Assembly: GCF_000381965.1 (NCBI RefSeq)
Contig: NZ_KB908454.1
Span: 1 to 64,000, forward strand
DNA: 64,000 nt
Direction of reading: 5' to 3'
Source: Oceanimonas smirnovii ATCC BAA-899
Lineage (GTDB): Bacteria > Pseudomonadota > Gammaproteobacteria > Enterobacterales > Aeromonadaceae
The notes beneath the pieces were generated by a model that did not search any database, had not been told where the DNA came from, and saw only the letters and a list, made by a program, of their open reading frames with translations. Below are positions 18,919-28,252 of this stretch, piece by piece. The translations under genes were made by a program, and so were the position numbers. How positions within the stretch are numbered: position 1 is the stretch's first letter; each line of letters begins with the position of its first letter.

Positions 18919-20028
18919 ATGAAGCTGGCATCATTATTAAGCCGCATGTGCGAGCACAAGGCCTCGGACATGTATATCTCGGCGGGCATTGCGCCCACCA
19001 TCAAGACACAGGGCAAACTTATGCCTCTGGGCGAGCAGCCACTGACTGAGCAGGAAACACTGGCGCTGGTTGAATCCTGCATGACGGCGGAAAACAAGAC
19101 GCGGTTTCATCAGCAAAAAGAAGCCAACTTTGCTATTCATGATGACGAGCATGGCCGCTTTCGGGTCAGCGCCTTCTGGCAGCAGGATAAAGCCGGCATG
19201 GTGCTGCGCCGGATTGAAAGCCGCATTCCGTCTTTTGAAGAGCTGTATCTGCCTGAAACCCTGCGCGACATTGCCATGGCCAAGCGTGGTCTGGTGCTGT
19301 TTGTGGGGGGTACCGGCACCGGCAAGTCCACCACTCAGGCGGCCATGATAGGCCACCGCAACGGCCATGCCGACGGCCATATTCTGACCATTGAAGATCC
19401 GGTGGAATTTGTCCATCAGCATCAACGTTCCATTATTACTCAGCGTGAAGTGGGCATCGACACCGAATCGTTCGATGCCGCGCTGAAAAGCTCGTTGCGT
19501 CAGGCTCCGGATGTCATTTTGATTGGTGAAATCCGCTCGGAAGAAACCATGGGCTATGCGCTGTCGTTTGCCGAAACCGGTCATCTGTGCATGGCCACCC
19601 TGCATGCCAACAACGCCAATCAGGCCATTGACCGCATTATGCATCTGGTACCGGAAAACAAGCACCGTCAGTTGTTGTTTGATTTATCGTTTAATCTCAG
19701 AGCCATAGTGGCTCAGCAACTGATCCCCACCCAGGATGGCACTCAACGCCGTGCCGCGTTTGAGATTTTACTGAATACACCGCTTATTGCCGATGTGATC
19801 CGTCAGGGAGACATGCACAAGCTCAAGGAAATCATGGCCAAATCCCGTGAGGCAGGCATGCAGACCTTTGATCAGGCACTGTTTGACCTCTACAGCCAGC
19901 AGCATATAGGCTACACCGAAGCACTGGCCTATGCTGACTCTCCCAACGATCTGCGGCTGATGATCAAGCTGCAGGGCGGCGGCGGGCTCGACTCCGGCCT
20001 GTTCGACAATGTAACCATCGAATCCTGA
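18919..20028 (+). CDS. pilU: PilT-like accessory retraction ATPase PilU
   Basis: PilT-dependent accessory motor that adds retraction force. The 369-residue protein has the N-terminal KASDMYIS motif, a Walker A with the PilU-type sequence [14 protein letters not shown] (about 134), Walker [13 protein letters not shown] and the His box [15 protein letters not shown]. The C-terminal QGGGGLDSG tail separates it from PilT. ATG at 18919 has GGAGAAAG in front; the longer open frame overlaps pilT. It ends 7 bases before yaaA. Confidence 0.95.
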   Translation: MKLASLLSRMCEHKASDMYISAGIAPTIKTQGKLMPLGEQPLTEQETLALVESCMTAENKTRFHQQKEANFAIHDDEHGRFRVSAFWQQDKAGMVLRRIESRIPSFEELYLPETLRDIAMAKRGLVLFVGGTGTGKSTTQAAMIGHRNGHADGHILTIEDPVEFVHQHQRSIITQREVGIDTESFDAALKSSLRQAPDVILIGEIRSEETMGYALSFAETGHLCMATLHANNANQAIDRIMHLVPENKHRQLLFDLSFNLRAIVAQQLIPTQDGTQRRAAFEILLNTPLIADVIRQGDMHKLKEIMAKSREAGMQTFDQALFDLYSQQHIGYTEALAYADSPNDLRLMIKLQGGGGLDSGLFDNVTIES

Positions 20029-20035
20029 GGAAATT

Positions 20036-20815
20036 ATGCTGATAGTAGTGTCCCCTGCCAAAACGCTGGACTACGACACGCCGCCGGTGATTGCCGATTA
20101 CACTCAGCCCGAGTTGCTGGCGCACTCTGCCGAGCTGATTGAACGGGCCCGGCAGCTGACACCGGCAGAGATTGGCAAGCTGATGAAAATCAGTGACAAA
20201 CTGGCGGGTCTTAACGCCGCCCGCTTTGCCGACTGGCAGCCGGAATTTACGCCGGAGAACGCCAAGCAGGCATTGCTGGCGTTTAAAGGCGATGTTTATA
20301 CGGGGCTGGACGCCGAAAGCCTGACGGCCGGCGACTTTGCCTTTGCACAATTACATATGCGTATGCTGTCGGGGCTGTATGGCGTGTTGCGGCCGCTGGA
20401 TCTGATGCAACCTTACCGGCTGGAAATGGGTACCAAGCTCGACAATGCCCGCGGCAAGGATCTGTACGCCTTCTGGGGCGCTGTGATTACAGAAACCTTG
20501 AATGAGGCCATGGCGGCCCAGGGTGACAACGTACTGATTAATCTGGCCTCTAATGAATATTTCAAGGCGGTTAAGCCAAGGCAGCTGGAAGGCCAGATTA
20601 TTACGCCGGTGTTCAAGGACTGCAAAAACGGCCAGTACAAAATTATCAGCTTCTACGCGAAAAAGGCGCGGGGCATGATGGCCCGCTACATTATTGAAAA
20701 CCGGCTGACCGAGGTCAGCCAGCTGACGGCGTTTGATACTGCCGGCTATTACTTTGCAGAAGACGAGTCCACCGCCACCGAGCTGGTGTTCCGGCGGGAA
20801 GAGCAAACATCCTGA
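20036..20815 (+). CDS. yaaA: Peroxide stress protein YaaA (UPF0246)
   Basis: In E. coli YaaA is induced by OxyR and lowers free iron during hydrogen peroxide stress, with a DNA-binding helix-hairpin-helix fold. The 259-residue protein (E. coli 258) has the signature [52 protein letters not shown] and [13 protein letters not shown]. The ribosome site TGAGGAAATT overlaps the pilU stop, so it may be read with pilTU. No OxyR-type promoter is visible in the 7-bp gap. Confidence 0.93.
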   Translation: MLIVVSPAKTLDYDTPPVIADYTQPELLAHSAELIERARQLTPAEIGKLMKISDKLAGLNAARFADWQPEFTPENAKQALLAFKGDVYTGLDAESLTAGDFAFAQLHMRMLSGLYGVLRPLDLMQPYRLEMGTKLDNARGKDLYAFWGAVITETLNEAMAAQGDNVLINLASNEYFKAVKPRQLEGQIITPVFKDCKNGQYKIISFYAKKARGMMARYIIENRLTEVSQLTAFDTAGYYFAEDESTATELVFRREEQTS

Positions 20816-20826
20816 AAAAATAAAAA

Positions 20827-20858
20827 AGAGCGGGAACCTTTATGCGGTTGCCGCTCTC
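20827..20858 (+). terminator. Hairpin after yaaA
   Basis: AGAGCGG and GAACC pair with GGTT and CCGCTCT around a short loop, 10 bases past the yaaA stop, with an A-run before it. It is the first of two hairpins between yaaA and srmB. Confidence 0.5.
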
Positions 20859-20915
20859 TATAAGGATGTGTCTACTGACTTTCAGCAATTCCCTTTTTTG
20901 ACTCTCTCTTTGTTT

Positions 20916-20939
20916 AACCGGCCATGAAGGCCGGTTTTT

Positions 20940-20942
<3 letters not shown>
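20916..20942. terminator. Terminator between yaaA and srmB
   Basis: AACCGGCC pairs with GGCCGGTT across a 4-nt ATGA loop and is followed by T7 on the plus strand. The T-run overlaps the srmB stop codon (20940-20942) on the other strand. Confidence 0.8.
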
Positions 20943-22241
<1,299 letters not shown>

Positions 22242-22311
22242 GTTCAATTCCGTCAACCAAAATGGCCGGTTATTATAGGCGAACTTCCATCAAAATACTC
22301 TCAGGATAACC

Positions 22312-23019
22312 ATGGCCGGACAGGGTTTTCGTTTTAAACAATTTCAGGTTAATCACGATCGCTGTGCCATGAAGGTGGGCACAGACGGCATTCTGCTCGG
22401 GGCCTGGGCACCACTGGGGAGAGCTGAACGCATTCTGGATGTGGGCACCGGCACCGGTCTGGTGGGGCTGATGCTGGCCCAGCGCAGTAACGGTCAGGTG
22501 CAGATCACCGGTCTGGAACTGGATAAGGCAGCCGCAGCGCAGGCGGCAGAAAATGTGGCCGAGTCGCCCTGGCCCGGGAAAATGCACATTGAACAGGGCG
22601 CGCTGCAGCAGTTTGTGGCGAAACCCTTTGATCTGATCGTCTCCAACCCGCCCTATTTTATGCCGGGGCAGCATTTTGACTGCGCGGCCCGGGCCAGTGC
22701 CCGCCACGGCGGCAGCCTGAGTCTGGCGGACCTGTTCAGTCATGGCTGCCGGTTACTGAGCGAAAATGGACAGATCTGTCTGGTACTGCCCTGGCAGGCA
22801 CATGAAGAAGCGCTGACACTGGCAGACTCAAATGCCCTTTATCTGCAGGAGCAGCAGTCGGTGATCACTCGTGAGGGTAAAACACCCACTCGTTTTTTAT
22901 TGCGCTTTGGCAGGATCAAAAACTGTGTAATCAAAGAAGAAATTGTCATTAATACTGTTTGTGGCGAATATGGCGACATATACAAAGGAATGGTCTCGCC
23001 CTTCTATCTGAAGATGTAA
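22312..23019 (+). CDS. trmN6: tRNA1(Val) (adenine(37)-N6)-methyltransferase TrmN6
   Basis: SAM-dependent enzyme that methylates A37 next to the anticodon of tRNA-Val1. The 235-residue protein has the N-terminal FRFKQFQVNHDRCAMKVGTDGILLGAW block, the SAM-binding DVGTGTGLVGLML (about 43-55) and the catalytic NPPY (about 114-117). AGGA lies 5 bases before the ATG. It is divergent from srmB with 70 bp between the starts. The C-terminus (VINTVCGEYGDIYKGMVSPFYLKM end) resembles YfiC. Confidence 0.9.
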   Translation: MAGQGFRFKQFQVNHDRCAMKVGTDGILLGAWAPLGRAERILDVGTGTGLVGLMLAQRSNGQVQITGLELDKAAAAQAAENVAESPWPGKMHIEQGALQQFVAKPFDLIVSNPPYFMPGQHFDCAARASARHGGSLSLADLFSHGCRLLSENGQICLVLPWQAHEEALTLADSNALYLQEQQSVITREGKTPTRFLLRFGRIKNCVIKEEIVINTVCGEYGDIYKGMVSPFYLKM

Positions 23020-23183
23020 ATTTTGTATTGAAGATACTTTTCACATCATTATGCTACTGTGCAGCTCGCGCTCTGTTGGTTTTTAGTATTTTACAAACCT
23101 TAAACAGCAGCGCATCGTTTTGTTAATTTAGTTAGTTTCCAAACGAAACTTTCGCCAAGCGCTTTGCCGCCACGAGGTTTGCC

Positions 23184-24488
23184 TTGAAAAAGCCATTGTC
23201 CACTTTTGATGTGATGGGCCTGGGGTTCATGACATTCGCCTTCTTCCTGGGGGCGGGGAACATTATCTTTCCGCCCCTGGCCGGTTTTCTGGCCGGTGAA
23301 AACATGACCAGCGCCATGTTTGGTTTCCTGACCACAGCCGTAGGTCTGCCCCTGGCCGGTCTGGTGGCAGCAGCGCTGGCCGGTGGCGGTTTGCCGGTGA
23401 TGGGCCGCTATTTGCCGCCGGTGATTATTACCCTGATGGGCAGTGCCATCTTTATTATTATCGGCCCGGCCTTTGCCGCTCCCCGCACCGGTCTGGTGGC
23501 CTATGAGATGGGCGTTAAGCCCTTTCTGGAAAACCCCGGGCAGGGCGCATTAACCCTGTATACCCTTGGTTTTTTTGGTGTGGCGCTGCTGCTGTCTTTG
23601 AGTCAGGGCCGGCTGCTGGAAGCCATTGGCAAGCTGCTGACTCCGCTGCTGCTGCTGTTACTGGTGGCGCTGGCCATTGCCGTGTTTGTGAATCCTCAGG
23701 GCACACAGCCGGCGGTCACCGAGGCCTATCTGGCTCAGCCGTTTGTGAAGGGCTTTATTGAAGGCTATAACACCATGGATACGTTTGCCTCCCTGCTGTT
23801 TGCCATGCTGATCCTGGATGTGCTGCGCAAGAAAGGCGTCACTGATACCCGTGCTCAGTCCCGTTATCTGATGGCAGCGGCACTGATTGCGGCAGCAGGT
23901 CTTGGCTTTGTGTATATCTCGCTGTTTGTACTGGGTGGAACCAGCCAGGGCGTGGTGATGGATGCCAGCAATGGCGGCGAGATCATCAGTGCTTATGTGC
24001 TGTCTTTATTTGGTGAGCCGGGTTTGCTGATTTTGTCGGCCATTGTGACCCTGGCCTGCCTGACCACGGCGGTGGGGCTGGTGTCGTCCTGTGCCGACTA
24101 TTTCCATAACCTGACCGGCAAGGGCTGCTACAAAGCCTGGGTGGTGGCCATTGCACTGGCCTGCATGCTGGTGGCCAATGTGGGTCTGAACACTCTGATC
24201 AGTGTGTCTGTTCCGATTCTGGTGGCGTTGTATCCGGTAGCTATTGCGCTGGTGGTGGCCACTTATCTGCGGCCGCTGATGCGCGCTCCCGTGTTTGCCT
24301 TTCGCTTGATCATGAGCGTGGCCTTTGTGTTTGGTCTGCTCGATGGCATGCAGGCCGCCGGCCTGGATATGAGCCTGCTGGACTTTATGCCGCTGTTCGG
24401 CGTGGGCATGGCCTGGACCCTGCCCACCGCCATTGCTGCCATTATCGGCCTGACTGTGGGCAAAACAGCCCGGACTGCCACGGCCTGA
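23184..24488 (+). CDS. brnQ: Branched-chain amino acid transporter BrnQ (LIVCS family)
   Basis: Sodium- or proton-coupled uptake of Leu, Ile and Val across the inner membrane. The 434-residue protein has about 12 hydrophobic segments. The N-terminal signature GFMTFAFFLGAGNIIFPP is characteristic of BrnQ, and the YNTMDTFASLLFAM segment (about 194-207) is conserved. The start is TTG at 23184 with GAGG 6 bases upstream; no ATG fits the family N-terminus. The 164-bp leader before it is AT-rich and may hold the promoter, but I see no clear operator. A terminator follows. Confidence 0.92.
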   Translation: MKKPLSTFDVMGLGFMTFAFFLGAGNIIFPPLAGFLAGENMTSAMFGFLTTAVGLPLAGLVAAALAGGGLPVMGRYLPPVIITLMGSAIFIIIGPAFAAPRTGLVAYEMGVKPFLENPGQGALTLYTLGFFGVALLLSLSQGRLLEAIGKLLTPLLLLLLVALAIAVFVNPQGTQPAVTEAYLAQPFVKGFIEGYNTMDTFASLLFAMLILDVLRKKGVTDTRAQSRYLMAAALIAAAGLGFVYISLFVLGGTSQGVVMDASNGGEIISAYVLSLFGEPGLLILSAIVTLACLTTAVGLVSSCADYFHNLTGKGCYKAWVVAIALACMLVANVGLNTLISVSVPILVALYPVAIALVVATYLRPLMRAPVFAFRLIMSVAFVFGLLDGMQAAGLDMSLLDFMPLFGVGMAWTLPTAIAAIIGLTVGKTARTATA

Positions 24489-24506
24489 GCTTGGCAACCG
24501 GTATAA

Positions 24507-24533
24507 AAAAAGCGGCTTCAATGCCGCTTTTTT
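24507..24533 (+). terminator. Rho-independent terminator after brnQ
   Basis: AAAAGCGGC pairs with GCCGCTTTT across a 6-nt loop and ends in a T-run, about 20 bases after the brnQ stop. Confidence 0.85.
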
Positions 24534-24596
24534 GTTGTTTAGCCACGCATTGCTGAGAAAGAGCGGCATGTGAAGCATCAGTGCGGTTTGCACTTC

Positions 24597-24672
24597 ACGA
24601 CACGCTTCAAGCCCATCCATGGGACGGTCGGCTACGGCAATCCCCACTGCTGCTTCGCGTTGCGGTACTTGT
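24597..24672 (+). repeat. Dispersed intergenic repeat, copy 2 (short, internally deleted)
   Basis: It matches unit 1 of the repeat family: ACACGCTTCAAGCCC, ATCCATGGGAC and TGCTGCTTCG are shared with 37297-37386. About 30 bases holding the central hairpin (CACATGCC/GGCATGTG) are missing here, between two short GAC repeats. It lies between the brnQ terminator and the 3' end of fldB. Confidence 0.65.
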
Positions 24673-24684
24673 TGATCAAAGAGA

Positions 24685-25200
24685 TTAAAGCGCCGCGATT
24701 TCATCCAGTATCTGCGCGACCCAGGCTTCAATGCGGGGATCGGTGTCGTCGTACTGATTGGCTTCATCCAGTGACAGACCGACGAAGTACTTGCCGTCTT
24801 CGGTCAGCGCCTTTGAGGCTTCAAACTCATAACCCTGGTTGGGCCAGTAACCCACCACGCTGGCCCCCCGGGCCACCACCCGGTCGTGCAGCATGCCCAG
24901 CGCATCCTGAAACCATTCGCCATAACCCAGCTGATCGCCCATACCGAACAGCGCCACCACATGACCGTCCAGATCCAGGGTATCGATATCGTCCCAATGA
25001 GACTCCCAGTCTTCCTGCAATTCACCAAAATCCCAGGTAGAAATACCAAGAATAAGAATGGGATAATCCTGCGCACGCGCCAGAGGCACATCCCTGATAT
25101 TATGCAGATCAACCAGCTCGGCACCGAGCTGCTCACGAATTTTTTCGGCTGCGATCTCGGTATAGCAGGTGGTCGAGCCATAAAACAAACCGATATTCAT
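24685..25200 (-). CDS. fldB: Flavodoxin FldB
   Basis: FMN-binding electron carrier of 171 residues (E. coli FldB 173). The FMN phosphate loop is [12 protein letters not shown] (residues 4-15), and the isoalloxazine-flanking loops are [13 protein letters not shown] (about 54-66) and [10 protein letters not shown] (about 88-97). The STTC loop, [16 protein letters not shown] and ALDETNQYD-like end fit FldB rather than FldA. It is divergent from xerD, as in E. coli, with 74 bp between the starts. Confidence 0.92.
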   Translation of the reverse strand: MNIGLFYGSTTCYTEIAAEKIREQLGAELVDLHNIRDVPLARAQDYPILILGISTWDFGELQEDWESHWDDIDTLDLDGHVVALFGMGDQLGYGEWFQDALGMLHDRVVARGASVVGYWPNQGYEFEASKALTEDGKYFVGLSLDEANQYDDTDPRIEAWVAQILDEIAAL

Positions 25201-25274
25201 GGGGCTCCGTTCACTCTTGATGGAATGGGCTCATAATAACAGAAGCCGCCCTGCAGGCAGAATATGGAGTGAAT

Positions 25275-26162
25275 ATGAGTCATCCGCTGGTCGAGCAGTT
25301 TATCGATGCCCTCTGGCTGGAAAAAGGCCTGTCCGACAATACCCTGGCATCCTATCGCAGTGATCTCAGCCATTTTGCCGGCTGGCTGGACGGCGAAGGC
25401 GACAGTTTGCTGGCGGTTAACAGCCTGACTCTGCAGCACTATCTGGCCCATCGTATCGATTTGGGCTTCAAGGCCAGCAGTACGGCGCGTATGCTGAGTG
25501 TATTGCGGCGGTTTTTTCAGTATCTGCTGCGGGAACAACTGCGCAGTGATGATCCCAGCGTGCTCATTGCCGGGCCCAAGCTGCCCAAGCGCCTGCCCAA
25601 GGATTTGAGTGAGCAGCAGGTGTTGGCCCTGCTGGATGCGCCGGAAGCTGATGATCCGCTGGAGCTGCGTGATAAAGCTATGCTAGAGCTGCTCTATGCC
25701 ACTGGCCTGCGGGTGACCGAGCTGGTCAGCCTGTCGATGGAAAGTGTCAGCCTGCGTCAGGGGCTGGTACGGGTAACCGGCAAGGGCAACAAGGAGCGGC
25801 TGGTCCCCATGGGCGAAGAAGCCCTTCACTGGTTAAGCCGTTTTTTAAAAGAGGGCAGGGCAGCGCTGCTGGGCGAGCAGGCGTCAGACGTGGTGTTTCC
25901 GTCCCGCCGGGCCCGGCAGATGACCCGGCAGACCTTCTGGCACCGCATCAAGCATTACGCCCTGCGCGCCGGCATTACTCAGGAGCTGTCGCCCCACACC
26001 CTGCGCCATGCCTTTGCCACTCATCTGCTTAACCACGGAGCCGACCTGCGGGTGGTACAAATGCTGCTGGGCCACTCGGATCTCTCCACTACCCAAATCT
26101 ATACCCATGTGGCCACCCACCGCCTCAATGCCTTGCATGAAGAGCACCACCCCCGCGGATGA
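25275..26162 (+). CDS. xerD: Site-specific tyrosine recombinase XerD
   Basis: Acts with XerC at dif to resolve chromosome dimers, under FtsK control. The 295-residue protein (E. coli 298) has the N-terminal SAM-like core-binding domain (about 1-90) and the catalytic domain with R146 (TGLRVTE), K170 (GKGNKER), H241 and R244 (HTLRHAFA), H267 (GHSDLSTTQ) and nucleophile Y276 (IYTHV). I chose ATG at 25275, 5 bases after GGAG; a GTG two codons upstream has no ribosome site. In E. coli dsbC and recJ follow. Here only recJ does. Confidence 0.95.
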   Translation: MSHPLVEQFIDALWLEKGLSDNTLASYRSDLSHFAGWLDGEGDSLLAVNSLTLQHYLAHRIDLGFKASSTARMLSVLRRFFQYLLREQLRSDDPSVLIAGPKLPKRLPKDLSEQQVLALLDAPEADDPLELRDKAMLELLYATGLRVTELVSLSMESVSLRQGLVRVTGKGNKERLVPMGEEALHWLSRFLKEGRAALLGEQASDVVFPSRRARQMTRQTFWHRIKHYALRAGITQELSPHTLRHAFATHLLNHGADLRVVQMLLGHSDLSTTQIYTHVATHRLNALHEEHHPRG

Positions 26163-26187
26163 CCCCTTCGGGGGAGCTTGAACTGTC

Positions 26188-26396
26188 AGCTATAAGCCTT
26201 AAGTGGTATGGCTGGAGGCACTGCGCCGTGCCTGCGTTTATATAATGGCTGACAGTAGGTAGGTGTAGGTGTAGGTGTAGGTGCCGCTTTAGCTGGCACA
26301 AATCCACAACACCGACAGGAAAAAGCTGCAGGCACAACCCCGAATCTATTAGCACCACCTGAGCAACTTACAGCTGATAGCTTACGGCTTACAGCT
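26188..26396. repeat. Segment bounded by inverted repeats between xerD and recJ
   Basis: This explains the 315-bp gap between xerD and recJ. A 16-bp sequence at 26188-26203 (AGCTATAAGCCTTAAG) is repeated inverted with two mismatches at 26381-26396. Between them lie a GTAGGT tandem run and no credible gene. The position is where dsbC sits in E. coli. Small terminal inverted repeats suggest a non-autonomous mobile element or a decayed repeat, but I see no target duplication. Confidence 0.45.
26255..26282 (+). repeat. GTAGGT hexanucleotide tandem repeat
   Basis: Three perfect adjacent GTAGGT units (26265-26282) follow one unit and a partial AGGT (26255-26264). The tract is non-coding and lies about 200 bp upstream of the recJ start. 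Confidence 0.8.
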
Positions 26397-26477
26397 CCGC
26401 CGAAGGCGGTCGGAGCGTTGCAAATTTCACCGGGTGCGGTTAGTGTGTTTCCCCTGTTTAAACAGCCAGTATTATTC

Positions 26478-28214
26478 ATGTCATCCTTCTCTGCTTTGCC
26501 CATTCGCCGGCGTGAGCCGGTGGCTCATCAGCTGCCTGCCAGCCTTTCTCCTTTACTGCAGCGGCTGTATGCCAGCCGGGGTGTCACCACGCCGGAGCAG
26601 CTGAATTTACAGGCGGGCAATCTGCACAAGCCGGTGCTCAAGGGCATGGGTGAAGCGGTGCGTCTGCTGGCTGCCGCCCTGAAAAACCAGCGCCGCATTT
26701 TGATAGTGGGCGACTTTGACTGTGACGGTGCCACCAGCTCGGCGCTGATGGTGCACGGCTTGCGGGCCATGGGGGCGCAAGCCGTGGATTATCTGGTGCC
26801 CAACCGTTTTGACTACGGCTATGGTCTGAGTCCGCAGGTGGTGGAAGAAGCACAAAAGCTGGGGGCCGAGCTGCTGATCACCGTGGATAACGGCATTTCC
26901 AGCATCAGCGGCGTGGCGGCAGCCAAAGCCGCAAGCATGGAGGTCATAGTGACCGACCATCACCTGCCCGGTGAAAACGTTCCCGATGCCGACGCCATCG
27001 TCAATCCTAATCAGAGCGGCTGTGATTTTCCTTCCAAAAACCTGGCCGGGGTAGGGGTGGCTTTTTACCTGCTGCTGGCGCTGCGCTCGGCCCTGAGTGA
27101 GCAGGGCTGGTTTGAGCAGCAGGGCATTCGCCCGCCCAATATGGCGGATTATCTCGATCTGGTTGCACTGGGCACGGTGGCCGATGTGGTGGCCCTGGAC
27201 GGTAACAACCGGGTGCTGGTGCATCAGGGGCTGCAGCGCATGCGCGCCGGCCGGCTACGCCCTGGCATTCAGGCATTAATTGATATTTCCGGACGCAATC
27301 AGCAGCGGCTGGTAGCGTCTGATCTGGGCTTTGCCCTCGGGCCGAGGCTCAATGCGGTGGGCCGGCTGGATGATATGTCCATGGGCGTGGCTTGTCTGCT
27401 CTGTGACGATATTAATGAAGCCCGCCGGCTGGCAGCGCAGATGGATGAGCTGAACCGTGAACGCAAGGCCATTGAGGCCAGCATGCAGCAGGAAGCCCTT
27501 GCTACCCTGGCCAGGGTGCGCATCAGTGATGGCGCACTGCCGTCCGGGCTGGTACTGCATCAGGACGACTGGCATCAGGGCGTGGTGGGGCTGGTGGCTT
27601 CGCGCATCAAGGAGCAGTATTACCGCCCGGTGATCGCTTTTGCCGAGGCCGGCGACGATGAGCTGAAAGGCTCGGGCCGCTCCATTCCCGGCGTGCACCT
27701 GCGCGATTTGCTTGATGCCATCAACACCCGTCATCCCGGACTTATCACCAAGTTCGGTGGTCATGCCATGGCCGCCGGGCTGTCTTTGACCAAAAACGCC
27801 TTAACGCCGTTCAAGGCCGCTTTTGAGCAAATGGTGGATGAGTGGGTCAGCCCCGAGCTGCTGGCCGGTGAAATTTTAAGTGACGGCGAGCTGAGCGTGA
27901 ACGAGCTGAATCTGGAGCTGGCGGAGCAGCTGCGCTTTGCCGGCCCCTGGGGACAGGCGTTTCCCGAGCCGGTATTCGACGGTGAGTTTCGCATTATTCA
28001 GCAGCGGCTGGTGGGCGACAAACACCTCAAGCTGGTGCTCAGCCCGGACGAAGGGCGCACCGTGATCGATGCTATCGCCTTTAATGTGGACTTGGGTATC
28101 TGGCCCAATGCCGCCATTCAGAAAGTGCAGCTGGTGTACAAGCCGGATGTGAATGAATGGAAGGGGCGACGCCAGCTGCAACTGCTGGTGGAGCGGCTGG
28201 CACCACTATCGTGA
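26478..28214 (+). CDS. recJ: Single-stranded-DNA-specific 5'-3' exonuclease RecJ
   Basis: Exonuclease of the RecFOR, mismatch and base-excision repair pathways. The 578-residue length matches E. coli (577). The DHH domain shows DFDCDGATSSALM (about 80), TVDNGI (about 138), VTDHHLPGE (about 160) and GTVADVVAL (about 237). The DHHA1 domain has GSGRSIPGVHL and the GGHAMAAG motif (about 430), then an OB-fold C-terminus. I chose ATG at 26478; the ribosome site is poor, and a TTG 20 codons upstream is an alternative. A strong terminator follows. In E. coli prfB comes next; here 6.2 kb of transport and chemotaxis genes intervene. Confidence 0.94.
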   Translation: MSSFSALPIRRREPVAHQLPASLSPLLQRLYASRGVTTPEQLNLQAGNLHKPVLKGMGEAVRLLAAALKNQRRILIVGDFDCDGATSSALMVHGLRAMGAQAVDYLVPNRFDYGYGLSPQVVEEAQKLGAELLITVDNGISSISGVAAAKAASMEVIVTDHHLPGENVPDADAIVNPNQSGCDFPSKNLAGVGVAFYLLLALRSALSEQGWFEQQGIRPPNMADYLDLVALGTVADVVALDGNNRVLVHQGLQRMRAGRLRPGIQALIDISGRNQQRLVASDLGFALGPRLNAVGRLDDMSMGVACLLCDDINEARRLAAQMDELNRERKAIEASMQQEALATLARVRISDGALPSGLVLHQDDWHQGVVGLVASRIKEQYYRPVIAFAEAGDDELKGSGRSIPGVHLRDLLDAINTRHPGLITKFGGHAMAAGLSLTKNALTPFKAAFEQMVDEWVSPELLAGEILSDGELSVNELNLELAEQLRFAGPWGQAFPEPVFDGEFRIIQQRLVGDKHLKLVLSPDEGRTVIDAIAFNVDLGIWPNAAIQKVQLVYKPDVNEWKGRRQLQLLVERLAPLS

Positions 28215-28217
28215 AGT

Positions 28218-28252
28218 AAAACACAGGCAGCCGGCGCTGCCTGTGTTATTTA
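28218..28252. terminator. Bidirectional terminator, recJ / chemoreceptor gene
   Basis: A 9-bp stem of ACACAGGCAG with CTGCCTGTGT around a GC-rich loop, with A-run before and T-rich after. It overlaps the stop codon of the convergent chemoreceptor gene. Confidence 0.8.

Noticed and set aside
23020-23183. Riboswitch or attenuator in the brnQ leader
   Set aside because: No terminator/antiterminator pair and no leader peptide rich in Leu, Ile or Val codons was found.
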